From NCBI GenBank assembly GCA_033239005.1, contig BSQZ01000095.1, forward strand, positions 904,867 to 968,866: a stretch of DNA of 64,000 nucleotides, read 5' to 3'. A program made the position numbers and the translations under genes. Of this stretch, positions 12,219 through 23,946 are shown one piece after another (the first letter of the stretch is position 1; every line of letters starts with the position of its first letter). This DNA is from Lamellibrachia satsuma. Taxonomy: Eukaryota; Annelida; Polychaeta; Sabellida; Siboglinidae. The notes under the pieces were generated by a model. That model saw only the letters and a list, made by a program, of their open reading frames with translations, had not been told where the DNA came from and ran no database searches.

Positions 12219-12802
12219 GTAAGACATCTGCTATGGATTATGTTTTGCATACAGTTTAAAAACAATAGTGTAGCAAAGTAGAAAAAAAATCCATTCAGAT
12301 ATCAACGTTAAAAATATATAATCGATCTTACATAATTTCGTCGAATTTTAAGAACCACATAAAAGTGGTGTTATATCTTTTTTCTCACAAATTTGGACAC
12401 GTACATAAAACTACAATATTCAAGGTTATAAGTGTAATACCTTGTTGACAATATGATACCCGCAACATTATTATTTCATTGTGGCTACGCTTATCAACTA
12501 TTATGATTTAACTCCGAGTGCAATATATTTGCTCAGCATGCAACACTACGACAAAATAATGCCCATGATCCTGTGTCTACGCAACAAAGGCAGTGTTTAC
12601 TTCGTTGTTTTTTTTAATTAAGCTACCTAATGAAAACGGTGTGATATAATAAATACTTCCGGTGGTAAAATATAGCAACAAACAATTACCGCGCAAATTA
12701 CACGGATATTCCGTTGTAAAAAAGCCGCTCATTCCTACAGTGAACTATCCTGAAAATGGTAGGCCCTGCCAGACAACATTTTGTACTCTCTACATTCTGC
12801 AG

Positions 12803-13031
12803 GTTCATCCGCCGTTACGGGACTGGCCAGGGACTGTTCCTTGTCGAGGTAGGACGGGGCGCTGCCAGCGGGGAAGGTCTCTTCAAGTTCAGGACGACAA
12901 CGCCTGATCAAATACAGACGGCTGTGAAAGCTCGCATGAATCGTGGCTCTCGTCGCTGTACGACTCCTGCGGCGGTGGAAGATCTCTACGCCACGGTGAA
13001 CAAGCCAAAGCGGAACAGTGACAAAGTGTAA
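12803..13031 (+). CDS. Gene B PTB domain second-half exon and stop
   Basis: After TTCTGCAG the exon completes the split Lys codon and encodes FIRRYGTGQGLFLVEVGRG then SGEGLFKFRTTTPDQ, a DOK-type PTB C-terminal half. It ends with EDLYATVNKPKRNSDKV and TAA. The second arginine of the GRRC/GRR phosphotyrosine pocket is Gly here (GRG), which may weaken pTyr binding. The C-terminal tyrosine lies in YATV, comparable to YATL at the end of gene C. Confidence 0.7.
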
Positions 13032-14394
13032 ATTGCTGTATTATAGCTAGACACAGGGTCGATCAACACATATATACATATAATATATATATATTTTATT
13101 TGCGGGTCTACGTGGTCACACACGACAAGACAGACGACCACTGCACATACCATTGCCATCCTGTAGCTTTGTATGCAGCGTTTGCTGCTTATGGTGTATG
13201 AATCTGAAGGCCTACATGTGCCTCATTTTAAGTCCCACATAATATAAAACTTTTAAGTGAAGATGGACATTACTTCGCTTGTCATCGAAACAAAATCCAT
13301 TTGCCCAAATATAAGTTATCGTAACGTAATCTTGAAATAGTAAATGTTAACATATGCTAGCACATGGATACTGAGAGATATTTTGATGACACGTATGGTA
13401 TTTTAAGAACATGTTTAGTTCTTACCACAGCTGAAACGAGACACTCCAATTTATGTACGTGTTCACTAGATTTGGAGGAAGCTAGCTTAATCGTAATTAT
13501 GTTTATAATACAATGTTACGTGTTATCTACTCTTATGGTTTTGTTATGGACAGTGGTTTTGTAGAGCTCCTTGTTCTACTAATACTTCTACTTCCATACT
13601 GCACTAAGCCACTAAGATAATCAAATAAGGTAGCGTAGATCATACGATTTAGTTCAATATGTCTTGGATTATAAAATATTAACTATTTGTTGTGCAGACA
13701 GTATAAAATATTAATAGTAATTAACAAATATAGTTAGAACGAGAGGACATGGTTGGAATTATCTTGCTGTCGTTCGAAGCACCAGCAAAGGCGTTCCAAT
13801 TTGGGTTGTTCACTCAGCTATATTAACGAGTACCTGCTTATAAAGAATGGTTATTATGAACGAATAGCTTTCACGCAGTAAACGCAATGTAGCCGAACTC
13901 TTCCCAGAAGAGTTTAGTTTGTGTTGGAATGAACATGTCTGCCGGGGTGAGGTTGAAGGGCTTTGAACAGTCCCAATGACCGGATACCACGCCACACAGG
14001 AGCACACTATTCGCCTTATATTATGTTGATGTAGTAAACTGCGTTTTCAATAGTTACACGTTGTCGTGATATCGGTGTTGGTAATATGATTGAACAATAA
14101 TATGATTGAACAATAATCATCGGGTGACTCTGTCGGTGCATTGGTGAACAATTGTTTACAATAGAAAATGAAGAACCGCATTTTGATCACTCCACGTCTT
14201 ACTTAATTTCACTCCACTTACTTTAAAAAATGTCTTCATACTAATTATGAACTGAATCCCAGGGCATACGAGTTAGGACCTTACAAAGGTCTACTCCCGA
14301 CACTTGGCACACACATTCAATACAGGTGGCAGCACCGAGTGTGATCAAACGCTACACCATTGGCTACTGGAAGTCCCAACATTGCTTCATTTCT
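13032..14394. other. Unannotated spacer
   Basis: AT-rich, with no domain or array recognised apart from a doubled ATATGATTGAACAATA near 14084-14117. Confidence 0.4.
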
Positions 14395-15389
14395 GCTTAA
14401 ACATAATCATACTGCTTGCACTTGTACATAACTACAGCAGTTAAACTGTTTAAACATAATCACACTGCTTGCACTTGTACATAACTACAGCAGTTAAACT
14501 GTTTAAACATAATCACACTGCTTGCACTTGTACATAACTACAGCAGTTAAACTGTTTAAACATAATCACACTGCTTGCACTTGTACATAACTACAGCAGT
14601 TAAACTGTTTAAACATAATCACACTGCTTGCACTTGTACATAACTACAGCAGTTAAACTGTTTAAACATAATCACACTGCTTGCACTTGTACATAACTAC
14701 AGCAGTTAAACTGTTTAAACAGAATCACACTGCTTGCACTTGTACATAACTACAGCAGTTAAACTGTTTAAACATAATCACACTGCTTGCACTTGTACAT
14801 AACTACAACAGTTAAACTGTTTAAACATAATCACACTGCTTGCACTTATACATAACTACAACAGATAAACTGTTTAAACATAATCACACTGCTTGCACTT
14901 GTACATAACTACAGCAGTTAAACTGTTTAAACTGTTTAAACATAATCACACTGCTTGCACTTGTACATAACTACAGCAGTTAAACTGTTTAAACATAATC
15001 ACACTGCTTGCACTTGTGCATAACTACAGCAGTTAAACTGTTTAAGCATAATCACACTGCTTGCACTTGTACATAACTACAGCAGTTAAACTGTTTAAAC
15101 TGTTTAAACATAATCACACTGCTTGCACTTGTACATAACTACAACAGTTAAACTGTTTAAGCATAATCACACTGCTTGCACTTGTACATAACTACAGCAG
15201 TTAAACTGTTTAAACTGTTTAAACATAATCACACTGCTTGCACTTGTACATAACTACAGCAGTTAAACTGTTTAAGCATAATCACACTGCTTGCACTTGT
15301 ACATAACTACAGCAGTTAAACTGTTTAAACTGTTTAAACATAATCACACTGCTTGCAATTGTACATAACTACAGCAGTTAAACTGTTTC
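14395..15389. repeat. 53-bp minisatellite with 53/63-bp alternation
   Basis: About 18 copies of a 53-bp unit containing CATAATCACACTGCTTGCAC and ending in the palindrome GTTTAAAC. In the right third, an extra 10 bp (AAACTGTTTA) is inserted in every second copy and GTTTAAGC replaces GTTTAAAC in the others. This gives a 116-bp higher-order repeat. Confidence 0.95.
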
Positions 15390-16229
15390 AATGTAATAAT
15401 AATAAGTAACGTCCATGGCGCCTATATCCCCAGGAACCAGTGCTCATGGGCGCAACTAAACAGAATCATGAACAGGGACGCGCAAAAGTCATTATCAGAA
15501 CAAGGGATCACCAAAGATGTATGGCGGAAATGCAGTTTGGAATAAACGTCTTGATGTTTTTTTTTCCGTAGCTATAGTTTCAGGTGATTCAAAAGTGGTG
15601 GGTGTTCATTCCAGATCATAGGCGCAGCTACAGAGAAATGAAGGTTGTCCAAGGTAACCTTAGTTTTGGGAACGCTAAATTGTCGTGAAATAGACGATAT
15701 CAGGTGACTAGAGGTATTTAAAAGATGTAGGAGACTAGCCAAGTAGGGTGGTTGTTGTGTAGATAGAGCACTATATTTATAAAGTGTAGTTCATTGTTAA
15801 ACCTCTGTGTAGCCCCTCTGACGTAGTTAATATCACCCTGTTCTGAAACGTTCATGTCACTACTAGTTGGCACTAAATAGTGTTTCCGTTACGGCAATGT
15901 CTCATTTATCTACGCACTTTGGTTTGGCTCGATAAGCAAAGCGAGAGAATTAGTGAAACACCCCATAATCGCCCAGGGTCTAGCTATCAATAATACACGT
16001 GTATTTTCATTGTACTGTACGTGGCTTGTCATTAAAAGAAACTATTAATAAAACATGATAACGCAACGGGAAGAAAATGCATTGAGGCGGCAAGGTTGGT
16101 AGGACTAACATGTTCGCTTATGGACAGTGATATGGCGCGGTACGAGGCATATATAGGCACTTTAATATTATGCAGAAACTGGCACCATTAATGGTACTCA
16201 AACGTGTGATGGTATTAATCATAAGTTCT
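15390..16229. other. Unannotated spacer
   Basis: It contains a stretch (15400-15700) that resembles the edge of an interspersed repeat (TAATAATAATAAGTAACGTC), but there is no second copy in the window. Confidence 0.3.
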
Positions 16230-16339
16230 CGAAGTCCAAAACCGCATCATTGGTATTGGTTCAAACCATCATCCACCGCCGAATACGTGGTGCAGGACTT
16301 CACTATCAATCAAATGACCGTTTATGCCGAAGCATGAAA

Positions 16340-16463
16340 ATGATGTTCCTTGTACGCAACGCTAAATTGAATACATGGAAAGGAGGCAAGCGTCAGACGA
16401 TTGGTCCTAGCGGCGAGGAATTCGCAGAATGTACAAAACCGCCACACTGGTTCGTTCATTACA

Positions 16464-16497
<34 letters not shown>

Positions 16498-16530
16498 CAT
16501 GTGCTTTATGCAATCACAAATATTAAGAAC
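16340..16530 (+). repeat. Interspersed repeat carrying an internal (TA)n, copy 1
   Basis: Homologous to 53845-54115: both contain GGAGGCA, AATTCGC, GAATGTACAAAACCGCCA and then (TA)n followed by a CTT(T/C)ATGCAAT stretch. Here (TA)n is only about 30 bp (16466-16496). Confidence 0.75.
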
Positions 16531-16639
16531 AATAAAATGGTTACAAGTGAAGACACTACCCCCACTTTGCCCGGTTCTCATATCCACAATAGTGTCAATG
16601 TGCATGTATACCAGTTTCACTCGTTAGGCGGTGCCACTG

Positions 16640-17038
16640 GGTCGATTTTGTTGTAGCAAAACGTGGTGACGACCAAACCACCCCAGACCACTACGTAAGG
16701 TCACACGTTTTCTGGACTACGAACATACGCGACCACCATAAGGGGTGATATGTGGATTTGGCCAAACTTGCCCCGCACGCCAGTCAAATAATGACAATGG
16801 ATGGCAAGAAACTTAACATGTTTTAATAGTTAAGATGTTCCTTTACAATCGTAAGAACCGCTATAACTTTCGGAATTATGAAAATTAATTGCACTTTGAC
16901 TTGTTCATGTGCTTTTCCAAAATGCCAGATTGCTGAGAGTCGAGTTTGATTTATTAATTTTTCTGAAATGTTTAATTACCCATTTGGTGAAAACACCAGA
17001 TCAATTCAGTTTGTAATATTCAGACCATGTGTCTCCTG
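16640..17038. other. Unannotated spacer
   Basis: Nothing recognised. Confidence 0.4.
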
Positions 17039-17942
17039 TTATACGTTTTCCTGCTCCACAACAACCCATCTCTCCAGGCCGATCTCGGTTGTGTCCACAA
17101 AGCTGTCGTCTTCTTGTTTGACCACATAAGCAATGCCCACTTGATCACAGTACTCTTGTTTTACAACATCCAATGTGTCCATAAGGATAATATTTTTGTC
17201 GCTAGGACTTTGGTTGTCTTGTTTTACAATACACAGACTGTCCATGAGATCCTTGTGTTCTTGTTTCACAATACACAGACTGTCCACAAGATGCTTGTTT
17301 TCCTGTTTTACCACGCACAGACTGTCTACAAGATCCTTGTGTTCTTGTTTCATAACACACAAACTGTCCACAAGATGCTTGTTTTCTTGTTTCACAACAA
17401 GCATACTGTTCATAATGTTTGTTTTCTTGTTTTGCAACACCCAGCCTGTTCTTGTTTTCTATTATGAGATTGAGCAAACTCATGTTCGTTACCTGTCCAC
17501 TAAACTCGTCAAGTGTTGATGGATCTGGTTGCCCTGTTGTTTGAACGTTGACTCCTAGATCAGTGGGCATCTGTTTTAGTTTCGGAGGCAAATTTCATTG
17601 CCTTGTCATATACTCCTTCAATTTAACTTTTGACGATCTGATTCTATTGTGTTTTAATTTCACTCGCGAAAAGTTTAAATAAATGTGACTCTCCGTCCAA
17701 GAGCTTGGGTCTTCTCCATAAATCAACGCCACTGCTAACTTGACGTCCCGCCAATTAATACAGATCTTGCTCTTGCATTTGTTCCTCTTCAATTGAGTGA
17801 ACATTTCATACGCAACACTGTTGGTCATGTTTTCTGGTGCCACGTTCTTAAGTGTGGATATGAAGACTTCTTTTGTAGTGAACTTGATTCCTTGTGAATC
17901 ACACGCTGGGGTAGAACTAACATACGGCATAGCGTCAGACAT
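17039..17942 (-). pseudogene. Uncharacterised gene with N-terminal domain and 14-residue coiled-coil repeats, disrupted
   Basis: From ATG at 17942 a 115-codon frame contains a compact Lys-rich domain (AYEMFTQLKRNKCKSKICI, WRDVKLAVALIYGEDPSSWT, RVKLKHNRIRSSKVKLKEYM) that I do not recognise. An in-frame TGA at 17597-17595 interrupts it. The frame continues (PPKLKQMPTDLGVNV...) and then shifts by one near 17.42 kb. The tail is a run of 14-residue units such as VVKQENKHLVDSLC and VMKQEHKDLVDSLC (42-bp DNA repeats), two heptads per unit with hydrophobic spacing of a coiled coil. It ends at 17039. It could be a domesticated or dead transposon protein, or a multi-exon gene. No function is claimed. 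Confidence 0.45.
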
Positions 17943-18129
17943 GGCCCGTCAAGCAAAGCGTTTCAGTTGCAATCTGTGTTTGTCCGTGTATTCTTCAATA
18001 CAGCAATTCCTTCAATGCGCATACCTTGAAACAAAGAAATCAACATATAACTTATGAAACAGGCTAAGGATAATCAATGCACGATGACGACCAGCAGCGG
18101 CGGCAGTTTTTAATCTCCTTATCTTCTAT

Positions 18130-18400
18130 AATTCATGTTTCTATCCAGTTTACTATATCATCCCCTACAGTGTGAGTTTTAGTTTTAAAAACAACATTCT
18201 TTGATGTGGCAATTTATCAAAAGCTTTCTGAAAATCTAAGTAGACAACATTCATATATACGTGATCCATCGTCGAATGCGTACTTTATCATTTCATTTAG
18301 GCTATTTTTTAACTTTATTAAGTTGCAAAAAACACATGGTGCAATAAACGCGTATTTCATGTCAGATATATCACTAAAGTTACTTGAAAGTGAACAAATG
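18130..18400 (-). mobile_element. CR1-like RT fragment
   Basis: The minus-strand translation VVYLDFQKAFDKLPHQ is the RT block A seen in the 62.2-kb copy ([15 protein letters not shown]). It is isolated, short and full of stops outside the motif. Confidence 0.75.
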
Positions 18401-18419
18401 TATTTTTGTGAAACATCTA

Positions 18420-18880
18420 GGAGGAAAACGTTAACATAACTACACACAAACATACGCTAGCTCGATTATAGTTAGATCCTCACAGTGGATTGTAAAAAAG
18501 ATTAAGCCTCTTCATTGGAAAAGGGAAACGCACTTTATTTAATTGCATTTTATCAACTGACAAAAGCAGAGAGGTTTATCAACAACATCAACTTTGTGTC
18601 ACACGTTTTAATATCATAACACAACTCAAGTAAGATAACGCGGGTGAATGATTTCATTACATTACCTTGCCCTTGGTCCATGTCCTTGCCCTTGCTTTGT
18701 CCTAGGACCAGGCTTAGACAAATAAACAGTTTGAACATATGGAATGAAATCTGACGCTGGTGAACACAGCAACTGACTCACAACCGGAAAAAAAACTTAA
18801 AATTAAATCCAAATACGTAATGAGTGGATGACCAATAGACTAATGACATCTTCCATTAACATCCAACAAACTTTATCGAA
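18420..18880. other. Unannotated spacer
   Basis: Nothing recognised beyond short AT-rich sequence. Confidence 0.4.
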
Positions 18881-20403
18881 AACGTATCGGCAAATCAAAG
18901 ACCCATTCTGCCTACATCCGATATGTATATAGAAATATTTATAGTAAGTTAAACCACATTGCTAAAACAACTTACTATGGTAATCAATTGAACATTGTTC
19001 AGAACGATTCTAAAAAGACGTGGAAATTACTTCGAAGCATGAATGGGAAAAAAAACAATGATAAATCAGGCATGCCCACTAATTTTAAATATAATAACGA
19101 TTTAATTAAGGACCCTGACCAAATTTCGAACACATTGTGCATTTTGTTTTACAAATTACAATGGACCAAACCATGCAAACGCAATCCCCGAGCCTACAAT
19201 ACAATTTACCCAATATCTTCAGAATTATCTTACCAAAAATCCTAAAAGTTTTTTATGAAGCCAACCAATGCAAATGAAATCAGGCAAATTATTATGTTTC
19301 TCCAATCTAAGAAAACTTCTGGTTATAACAATCTTAGTTCTTACCTTGTTAAAGTAGTCAGTGAGCAAATAATCTTACCAATAGCTATTTTGACAAATAA
19401 GTCAATATTTGAGGGAGCAGTACCTGATGAATTAAACATTGTAAAAGTGACACCTGTCTACAAGTCAAAAGCTAAAGACGAGTTTCCCAATTATAGACCT
19501 ATATCATTGTTACCTTCAATGTTTTAAATATTGGGAACAGTTATAAATAGAAGGACCTGTGATTTTATACAAACAAATAACACATTGAATAATAACCAAT
19601 AGGGTTTTCGTGAGAAAAACTCAACCATTAATACTATAACCGTTCTTACAAACAATGTTATAAATGCACTAGAAACAAGACTCAGTCCTTAGTGTTTTTT
19701 GGATCTAAGTAAAGCTTTTGATACAATTGACCACCAAATCCTATTATATAAATGTAAATTCTATGGAATAAGGGGTATTCAACTTATGTGGTTTAAGAGC
19801 TATTTCACAACAAGGAAACAATATGCAATAATAATAATTCGCTTCAGCAGGATATCACATATGGTGTCCCACAGAGGTCTATTCTCAGTCCGATTTTGTT
19901 CATTTTATATAAAAATGATCTTCCGTTTTGTGTTAAAAAACAGTGCAAAACAATATTTTTTGCTGATGACACTATATATAGTTGACACTATATATAGTGT
20001 CATGAGCAAAAAATATTATATAGATATATATACACAACTGGAAAACAAATAAATGATCTACATAAAGATGTGAATAACGAACTTGAATTATCAGCTGACT
20101 GGTTTCATGCGAATAAGCTATCCTTAAATATTTCAAAGACAAAATGCAGGTTATTCTCTAAATCTTGCTCTATTCAAAATGAAGAATTGAGCCTAACAAT
20201 GTTGCAATACTAATAGTAATACTGATAATTCAGCCTACAAAATGTCTAGGCTTTCATACAGATGAAAGCCTTGATTGGCAAGAACACATAAATGCATGCA
20301 AAAACAAGCTGACCAGTGCTCTAAACGCAATAAATAAAGTTAACCATTTTCTTTCAGTTGCCTCCCTTAAAACAATTGATTACACTTTAGTGTATCCCTA
20401 CTT
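18880..20403 (+). mobile_element. Second CR1/Rex-like LINE, degenerate reverse transcriptase
   Basis: RT blocks occur in order over several frames: KKTWKLLRSMNGK (19.0 kb), PDELNIVKVTPVYKS and FPNYRPISLLP (19.4-19.5 kb), [15 protein letters not shown] (19.7 kb), an ILSPILF-like block (19.88 kb), FFADDT (19.96 kb), ELSADWFHANKLSLN (20.08 kb) and CLGFHTDESLDWQEHI (20.24 kb). Many stops and shifts are present. It differs from the family at 1.2, 48.5 and 62 kb. The element breaks off at TLVYPYF, where the 51-bp satellite begins. Confidence 0.85.
19952..20017. repeat. 31-bp foldback at the RT active-site codons
   Basis: Arms 19952-19982 and 19987-20017 are inverted copies (one mismatch) separated by 4 nt (TGAC). 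The left arm contains the codons for FFADDT, so the active-site segment is mirrored. Confidence 0.9.
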
Positions 20404-21778
20404 CAGGTTTTAAAAAGAGCAAGGTGCTGAGTCTGAAAACAAGACAAATGTGCCTAGGTTTTAAAAAGAGCAAGGTGCCGAGTCTGAAAACAAGACAAAT
20501 TTGCCTAGGTTTTAAAAAGAGCAAGGTGCTGAGTCTGAAAACAGGACAAATTTGCCTAGGTTTTAAAAAGAGCAAGGTGCTGAGTCTGAAAACAGGACAA
20601 ATTTGCCTAGGTTTTAAAAAGAGCAAGGTGCTGAGTCTGAAAACAGGACAAATTTGCCTAGGTTTTAAAAAGAGCAAGGTGCTGAGTCTGAAAACAGGAC
20701 AAATTTGCCTAGGTTTTAAAAAGAGCAAGGTGCTGAGTCTGAAAACGGGACAAATTTGCCTAGGTTTTAAAAAGAGCAAGGTGCCGAGTCTGAAAACGGG
20801 ACAAATTTGCCTACGTTTTAAAAAGAGCAAGGTGCCGAGTCTGAAAACAGGACAAATTTGCCTAGGTTTTAAAAAGAGCAAGGTGCCGAGTCTGAAAACA
20901 GGACAAATTTGCCTAGGTTTTAAAAAGAGCAAGGTGCCGAGTCTGAAAACAGGACAAATTTGCCTAGGTTTTAAAAAGAGCAAGGTGCCGAGTCTGAAAA
21001 CAGGACAAATTTGCCTAGGTTTTAAAAAGAGCAAGGTGCCGAGTCTGAAAACAGGACAAATTTGCCTAGGTTTTAAAAAGAGCAAGGTGCCGAGTCTGAA
21101 AACAGGACAAATTTGCCTAGGTTTTAAAAAGAGCAAGGTGCCGAGTCTGAAAACAGGACAAATTTGCCTAGGTTTTAAAAAGAGCAAGGTGCCGAGTCTG
21201 AAAACGGGACAAATTTGCCTAGGTTTTAAAAAGAGCAAGGTGCCGAGTCTGAAAACGGGACAAATTTGCCTAGGTTTTAAAAAGAGCAAGGTGCCGAGTC
21301 TGAAAACGGGACAAATTTGCCTACGTTTTAAAAAGAGCAAGGTGCCGAGTCTGAAAATGGGACAAATTTGCCTACGTTTTAAAACGAGCAAGGTGCCGAG
21401 TCTGAAAACGGGACAAATTTGCCTACGTTTTAAAAAGAGCAAGGTGCCGAGTCTGAAAACGGGACAAATTTGCCTACGTTTTAAAAAGAGCAAGGTGCCG
21501 AGCCTGAAAACGGGACAAATTTGCCTAGGTTTTAAAAAGAGCAAGGTGCCGAGCCTGAAAATGGGACAAATTTGCCTAGGTTTTAAAAAGAGCAAGGTGC
21601 CGAGCCTGAAAACGGGACAAATTTGCCTAGGTTTTAAAAAGAGCAAGGTGCCGAGCCTGAAAACGGGACAAATTTGCCTAGGTTTTAAAAAGAGCAAGGT
21701 GCCGAGTCTGAAAACGGGACAAATTTGCCTAGGTTTTAAAAAGAGCAAGGTGCCGAGTCTGAAAACAGGACAAATTTG
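20404..21778. repeat. 51-bp satellite, about 27 copies
   Basis: The unit is AGGTTTTAAAAAGAGCAAGG followed by TGCCGAGTCTGAAAACRGGA and CAAATTTGCCT. As 51 is a multiple of three, one plus frame (VPSLKTGQICLGFKKSK) and one minus frame (QICPVFRLGTLLFLKPR) stay open through the whole array, 451 and 481 codons, while the other frames stop in every unit. Variants are clustered in blocks (GCTGAG at the left, GCCGAG then CCTACG, GAGCCTG at the right), showing growth by local block duplication. Confidence 0.95.
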
Positions 21779-23017
21779 AGCACGTGAAAATGTTTTGAGG
21801 GCAAGGACGCAGAATTGGAGGCAACCTATCACTTGACATATATGAAAAAAAATTATTTAACAGATAAAAACAGTACTTTCCAGTACAACACATTTTATTT
21901 AGACCCCATGGTCAGGCTCAATGGGCGAGCCGCCTGTCTTTCTCCTGCAGTCAGGTTCTGGCTGCTGCAGGATGGCAACTTACGTAAGTTATTCCAATTA
22001 AAGTTTAGCATAACGTATCTTATTTTTTCATGTCATAGTTTTGTAGGAATACTATGCTACTGGCAACAGCCTAAGAAAGCTACACATAAACTTAGGTAAA
22101 ACATGTATTATCAACCCTCAAAATAAACCTGACCAAGAAACACTGGCAACACGTTTGTTTCCTCCAAATTTGCATCATTTTGTTAGAATCACTGTTAATT
22201 GTCCTAGATCTCACACAGAATATATGCTTTTTATCTAGAATACGCCCATTTTAATGCATTTTACTTATATCTGTGCAAACGTAGCGCCTCTGAGCAGGTG
22301 TTTCACCTGGATACATGGCGTGTTATAATTGTTTAATAACAATAAAAATAAATAATATACATCATAAAAACAAGAATGTAAACATCACAATAATGCATCT
22401 TTTTTAACATTTCACCAATTTAATTTCTTTGAAATATACCAGATAAGGTATAATTTTATGGTTGTGCAAGCAGTATATAAATATTATAGTCACACGAGCA
22501 GCTGCCCAGTGTGATTGACCTTTATGAGAACATCCTTTTTCACTGGCACTGGAGCTTTTTCACCGGCAAGTGTTACCATATGTTTTTAATAAAACAAATT
22601 TTATGTCTATATTCTGTGTGTGCATTACATTGTTGAAACTAATGTTACACTATTGTATATGCTAGCTCTCCCTTCCCTCTCCTGTCCTCCACCTCCATCT
22701 TACCTAGGAAAACTGGATCACCCTCTGGTTTCATCAAAGTCGGCAAACAGATATAACTTGTTTCAACAATCAATAACTCACAACGTCAATTATTACTGTC
22801 AGTCTTAGCCTGTGTTAAGCACTTGAAAGAAGTGCGTGTCCGCACTCATTGTGGGAAAGTGTCTAAATTCAGCTAGTGCGGGAAGCACCTTTTTATTTCG
22901 GATAGTCAGCAAAAATATAATTATGCTATATTTTGTCAGGCTCAAAGTAATTCCAGGGCAGTAAAAAAAAATATTGGGTTGATAAAAAACAAGAGTCTGA
23001 AACGCATTATATAAACG
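21779..23017. other. Unannotated spacer
   Basis: No recognised domain. The rest of the interrupted LINE tail was not found here. Confidence 0.4.
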
Positions 23018-23655
23018 CATATAACAGCGGCAGAAGTGCAACGTCCAACACAAGCGGGATCGAATGCTTGGAGAAAGGTAGAGGGAGTCATGTTGGACAG
23101 AAAAATTTCAAAAAAGCTGAAAGGGAAAGTCCTGAGAACATGTGTTACACCAGCATGCCTGTATGGTCTGGAGACAGTGGCGTTGACAGAACAACAACAA
23201 CAGAAGCTGCAAGTGTGTGAGAATAACTGGGTTCGACGAGTAACAAGAACAAAGAGGGTGGACAGAAGAAGGATGAACGACCTAAGGAAAGAGGTTGGGA
23301 TACAATGCAGCCTAACAGGAAGATTGGTGAGAAGCAGGATGAGATGGGCAGGCCACTTGGTAAGATTGGATGCAAGCAAGTTAGCAAAGAGAGCAGAGGT
23401 GGAAAAACATCAAGGACACAGGAAAAGGGGAAGGCCACAGCTGAGATGGGAGGACTGCGTGAGGAGGGACATGAGAAGATCGGGGAGGATGAAAGATGGA
23501 GAGAGGGAGCAGCCGATAGAAAACTATGAAAAGAAAGAACAGAAAGAGTGGCTCGACAATATTTTACCTGCCCCTCACCCCTGTACAGCAGGGAACAAGG
23601 AGGAAGAGCACACCCTCACCCCTGTACAGCAGGGAACAAGGAGGAAGAGCACATA
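23018..23655 (+). mobile_element. 3' end of a LINE (same family as 55828-56677)
   Basis: Translation NAWRKVEGVMLDRKISKKLK, TCVTPACLYGLETVALTEQQ, CENNWVRRVTRTKRVDRRRM, RMRWAGHLVRLDASKLAKRA and GRPQLRWEDCVRRDMRR is the C-terminal part of a LINE RT (thumb and GRP.RWED region). It is 5'-truncated and intact in frame to 23.53 kb. The 3' end (CCCCTGTACAGCAGGGAACA then AGGAGGAAGAGCAC) is tandemly doubled at 23.57-23.66 kb, with no poly(A). Confidence 0.85.
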
Positions 23656-23875
23656 TAACAACAGATTTAGAATTTTACACAACTGGTTGCCCTGTTGTAG
23701 TACAAGTTATATGTTTGCCACAAAGTACGTCAAATCTTTTAATGAACACATTCGATTAATATTTAGCTGTTGATGGTGTTTAGAAAGGTGGGATAATCCG
23801 CTTTATGTCAATTATTTTAACACTTTTTATTTGTAATTTTACTGCACAACAGGTGTGTATATTTATATAGTCACT

Positions 23876-23877
<2 letters not shown>

Positions 23878-23945
<68 letters not shown>
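23878..23945. repeat. (TA)n microsatellite
   Basis: About 66 bp of uninterrupted TA. Confidence 0.95.

Positions 23946-23946
<1 letters not shown>

Noticed and set aside
9449..15389. CRISPR-like arrays
   Set aside because: Units are head-to-tail with no unique spacers, and the genome is eukaryotic (introns, LINEs).
20387..21832. 451- and 481-codon frames as genes
   Set aside because: They are produced by a 51-bp tandem repeat whose period is a multiple of three. No flanking coding domain or splice context. Kept only as a repeat and a testable finding.
23036..23773. 245-codon frame as a host gene
   Set aside because: The sequence is the C-terminal part of a LINE RT with a sister copy at 56 kb. 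The last part is a duplicated terminus.
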